This document shows positions 61,711 to 64,000 of a stretch of DNA of 64,000 bases, piece by piece. The translations under genes were made by a program, and so were the position numbers. This DNA is from Sisyra terminalis (lineage: Eukaryota > Arthropoda > Insecta > Neuroptera > Sisyridae), in NCBI GenBank assembly GCA_958496175.1, contig OY292277.1, positions 45,271,050-45,335,049 of the forward strand. The letters run 5' to 3'. Positions within the stretch are counted from its first letter, which is position 1, and each line of letters starts with the position of its first letter. Under the pieces are notes generated by a model. It saw only the letters and a program-made list of their open reading frames with translations. It had not been told where the DNA came from and did no database searches.

Positions 61711-62126
61711 AATTGTTAAAGATATCAAATTCTATCTCCGTTTGTGTGAAGGATGGCAAAAGAAACTGAAATTTGCCAAGAAAGGACTTGTGGTTAAACC
61801 AATGGGGTTTACAGAAATGAACACCGTTGTCAAGTGGACCTGAGTGAAACCCAAGGTTTATAAAACACACAGGTGGCCTCATGGTGGCTACGTGACGTAT
61901 CCAGAAGAAATTCGTACATATCTTCAGACTGATTCAAATTTTAAAATTCTTCGTATGACGTAATTTTTTTTTTACAAACCTTGAGTGATACCTAATCCCA
62001 TGCAGATGGAGAATACAAATTCATCATGGTATATCAAGACCACTTGACAAAATTAGTTCAAATACGTGCATTAAAATCGAAAAGGGTTGGGTAGGTTGTT
62101 AAGAACCTTATAAACATATTTTGCAC
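61711..62126 (+). pseudogene. Integrase (rve, KRBA2-like) transposon pseudogene
   Basis: Reads DIKFYLRLCEGWQKK and AKKGLVVKPMGFTEMNT, shifts frame near 61825 to RCQVDL (first catalytic Asp, codon 61837-61839), is interrupted by about 150 bp of unrelated sequence (61843-61990), then resumes with ADGEYKFIMVYQDHLTK, ALKSKR and VVKNLINIFCT. This order matches integrase cores of domesticated KRAB-A-domain-containing-2-like genes and related cut-and-paste or retroviral-type integrases. Frameshift, stops and the insertion make it non-functional. Confidence 0.75.
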
Positions 62127-62139
62127 AAACTCATATTGG

Positions 62140-63005
62140 TATACATAAGGGTTTAAAATTATTGATCAAACTTATTTTTATGATTGCGTAGAGTATAAGT
62201 TAATAAATCGGTAAAATTCAAACATCTTGTAATGTATAATCTCTAATTTCCAGTGTCTCTACACTAAAGTATAATAAAGATTTTAATTTTTTAATTTTTT
62301 ATTTCCATTTTTAGCAGTTTAGAACAGCTCTTTCAAAAGTATTAATATTCTAAAATAATTCTTAATGCGTTAAAAAACGAAGGAATTATGCATTACGGGC
62401 CTTTATATGTAGATAGGGCATAGGGTTCCTGTCTTATTCGTGCATTGGTATCTCCAGCTTATTTCTAATACAATTTAATTTAAATCAATTTTTTGCCGAC
62501 TTAACAAAAGAAAACTGATTTGATAATGAGTTAGGGAGGTTTTCATACAATTTTCTATTATTTTAATTTTCAAAAAACTTAATATTTTTAGATAAATAAT
62601 TACTTTTTATTTACTTGAAAATTTATATCTTCTATTTTTGATGGTGTGAATACTTTGACAATACTGAGGATTTGTTCGTAAAAAATGGTTATTATTATTT
62701 AATTTTTTTTTGATTAATAAATATTATTATTTAACAATTAGATAACAAAATTTATAAGAAAAATGATTTTTTGAATTAAAATCTGGTGTTAGTAGAACAT
62801 TTAAGTAGATACCTAAGTAGACTAATAAAATTTATTTATTCTAAATGTTTAAATTATTTATTTTCATTTAGATAGTAAATTAACTGATTAAAAGCCATAG
62901 TATCATTTTACCCTCTGTTAGGGGTTTAAAGTCTTTGATCACTTAGCAATTTGGGAAGTTTTAATTCCCCTGCTATTATTACAGGAAGCTAAAACTAATT
63001 CAATG
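62140..63005 (+). repeat. Dispersed ~0.9-kb repeat, copy 3
   Basis: Collinear with 41950-42830 and 57665-58620. It starts in GGTATACATAAGGGTTTAAA and ends near CCCCTGCTATTATTACAGG. Confidence 0.8.
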
Positions 63006-63305
63006 TAGTCAATTTAGATTTGCTCGTTGACTTTAAAGAGTTTATCTGCATTAATATTGATAAAAAATTTATTTAAAGTTTCCAAATTACAATTGATAAA
63101 TTAATGAATAATAATATATGTCCTATGACTCATTAATATTGTATATTAATAATTTATATTAATGCATTAATACTTTGTGCCAAATTTTATGAAGTATAAT
63201 GCCCTAATAAAATTAATTTACAAATATAAATATTGAAATATTGTTCTGATGCTGAATTAATAATGGAAAATTAATTGAAAAAAATGAATTAAGAATAAGT
63301 TTTAG

Positions 63306-63716
63306 CACAGTTTAACCGAGAAAATGAATAAATAAAAAAATTGTAATTATTTTTTTAAATAAATTCCACTCTTGTGGAATTGTTATTAATTGGAATTTTA
63401 AGTGCTGTTTTGTTGTGGTGAAAGTAATTTGGGTTGACTCTTGAGGATTGATGTTAATTTTCCTGTTTTTCAGCCATTTTTCTAAGTGCTGTATGTAGAA
63501 CTGAAGTTTATGGGTCACTTCGTTTGGGTTTATGCCAATGGGAAAAATTACAGTATCATCTACAAAGGTAGCGATTATTGTATCATCAATTACTGGTAGG
63601 GCCGATGTAAACAAGGGAAATAAGAATAATCCTAAAACACTTTCTTGAGAAATACCTTACATATCAATTGCGAAGAGATCTAATACTAATTGATAACCAC
63701 TGAAGATTTTTGCATT
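63306..63716 (-). pseudogene. Jockey-type reverse transcriptase fragment, copy 2
   Basis: Minus strand: LFTSALP-type block, TIIATFVDDTVIF (intact FVDD catalytic pair), then HLEKWLKNRKININPQES. Similarity extends upstream to about 63716 with frame disruptions. Related to 44100-44620 in inverse orientation. It lacks the rest of the RT and any endonuclease. Confidence 0.8.
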
Positions 63717-64000
63717 TGGCAACCAAAATACGTATCAAGAGTTTAAACAAACTTTTAACGTTTAACAAAATTTTTTCTTGGGAAAACCTTACAAAATTTT
63801 TTGGCTAAAGCTTTGCCATACCTTAAGCAGTTACAAACCTCAAAACCAATGGATAGATAATAATGTCTTTGGCAAGAAAGTTTGACTGAATTTTACAAAT
63901 TCATAAGAAATGTGCAGGTAATGTTTTGTGTTAATGGTTTAGTGCATTTTTACGAAAATGTTATATTTTATCTTATGAATATTTTAAAATCAAACGACTG
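63717..64000. other. Right edge, nothing recognised
   Basis: AT-rich sequence without a supported feature. Confidence 0.4.

Overview
This is a eukaryotic, very AT-rich window with intron-containing genes. Protein similarity and transposon content point to an insect; I cannot fix the order from sequence alone. Three protein-coding loci occupy roughly the first 24 kb. The remaining 40 kb is a gene desert made of AT-rich DNA, locally duplicated segments and many degraded transposable elements.

Genes. (1) 190-3541 (+): a class A, peptide-type G-protein-coupled receptor in five visible exons. (2) 4835-12524 (-): a complete orthologue of GBF1/Gartenzwerg, the large Arf guanine-nucleotide exchange factor of the cis-Golgi. 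I rebuilt it as 15 exons whose phases all agree, giving 1,895 residues. It lies tail-to-tail with the receptor. (3) 21649-23649 (-): a 666-residue, single-coding-exon protein of unknown function. It has a probable split PTB-like fold, repeated R-x-x-S-x-x-D-L motifs, a KAPPPP stretch, and a C-terminus combining a PP1-docking motif with a possible PDZ ligand. Nothing suggests the three genes share a pathway.

Non-genic layout. 12.5-21.3 kb holds a nested direct duplication (13.2-16.3 kb) and a roughly 185-bp tandem repeat (20.4-21.3 kb). 23.8-27.1 kb holds two Helitrons with intact ends; a neighbouring duplicate preserves the empty target site of one. 28-37 kb holds foldback elements (31.0, 33.5 and 36.3 kb), a small insertion with a target-site duplication and a local empty site (32.7 kb), and a truncated Helitron (34.7 kb). 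39-49 kb holds reverse-transcriptase relics, hAT-like and mariner-like short elements, and the first copy of a roughly 0.9-kb dispersed repeat. 50-54 kb is a mosaic of tandem duplications. 56-64 kb holds two more copies of the 0.9-kb repeat, a palindromic Penelope-like insertion with two hammerhead-ribozyme-like motifs and a 14-bp target-site duplication, an integrase pseudogene and a Jockey-type reverse-transcriptase fragment.

The most interesting signals are the palindromic insertion at 58.9-59.3 kb, the Helitron with its local empty site, the 447-bp near-perfect palindrome at 33.5 kb, the unusual residue in the receptor's sixth membrane helix, and the uncharacterised motif-rich protein. 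No tRNA, rRNA or CRISPR array was seen.
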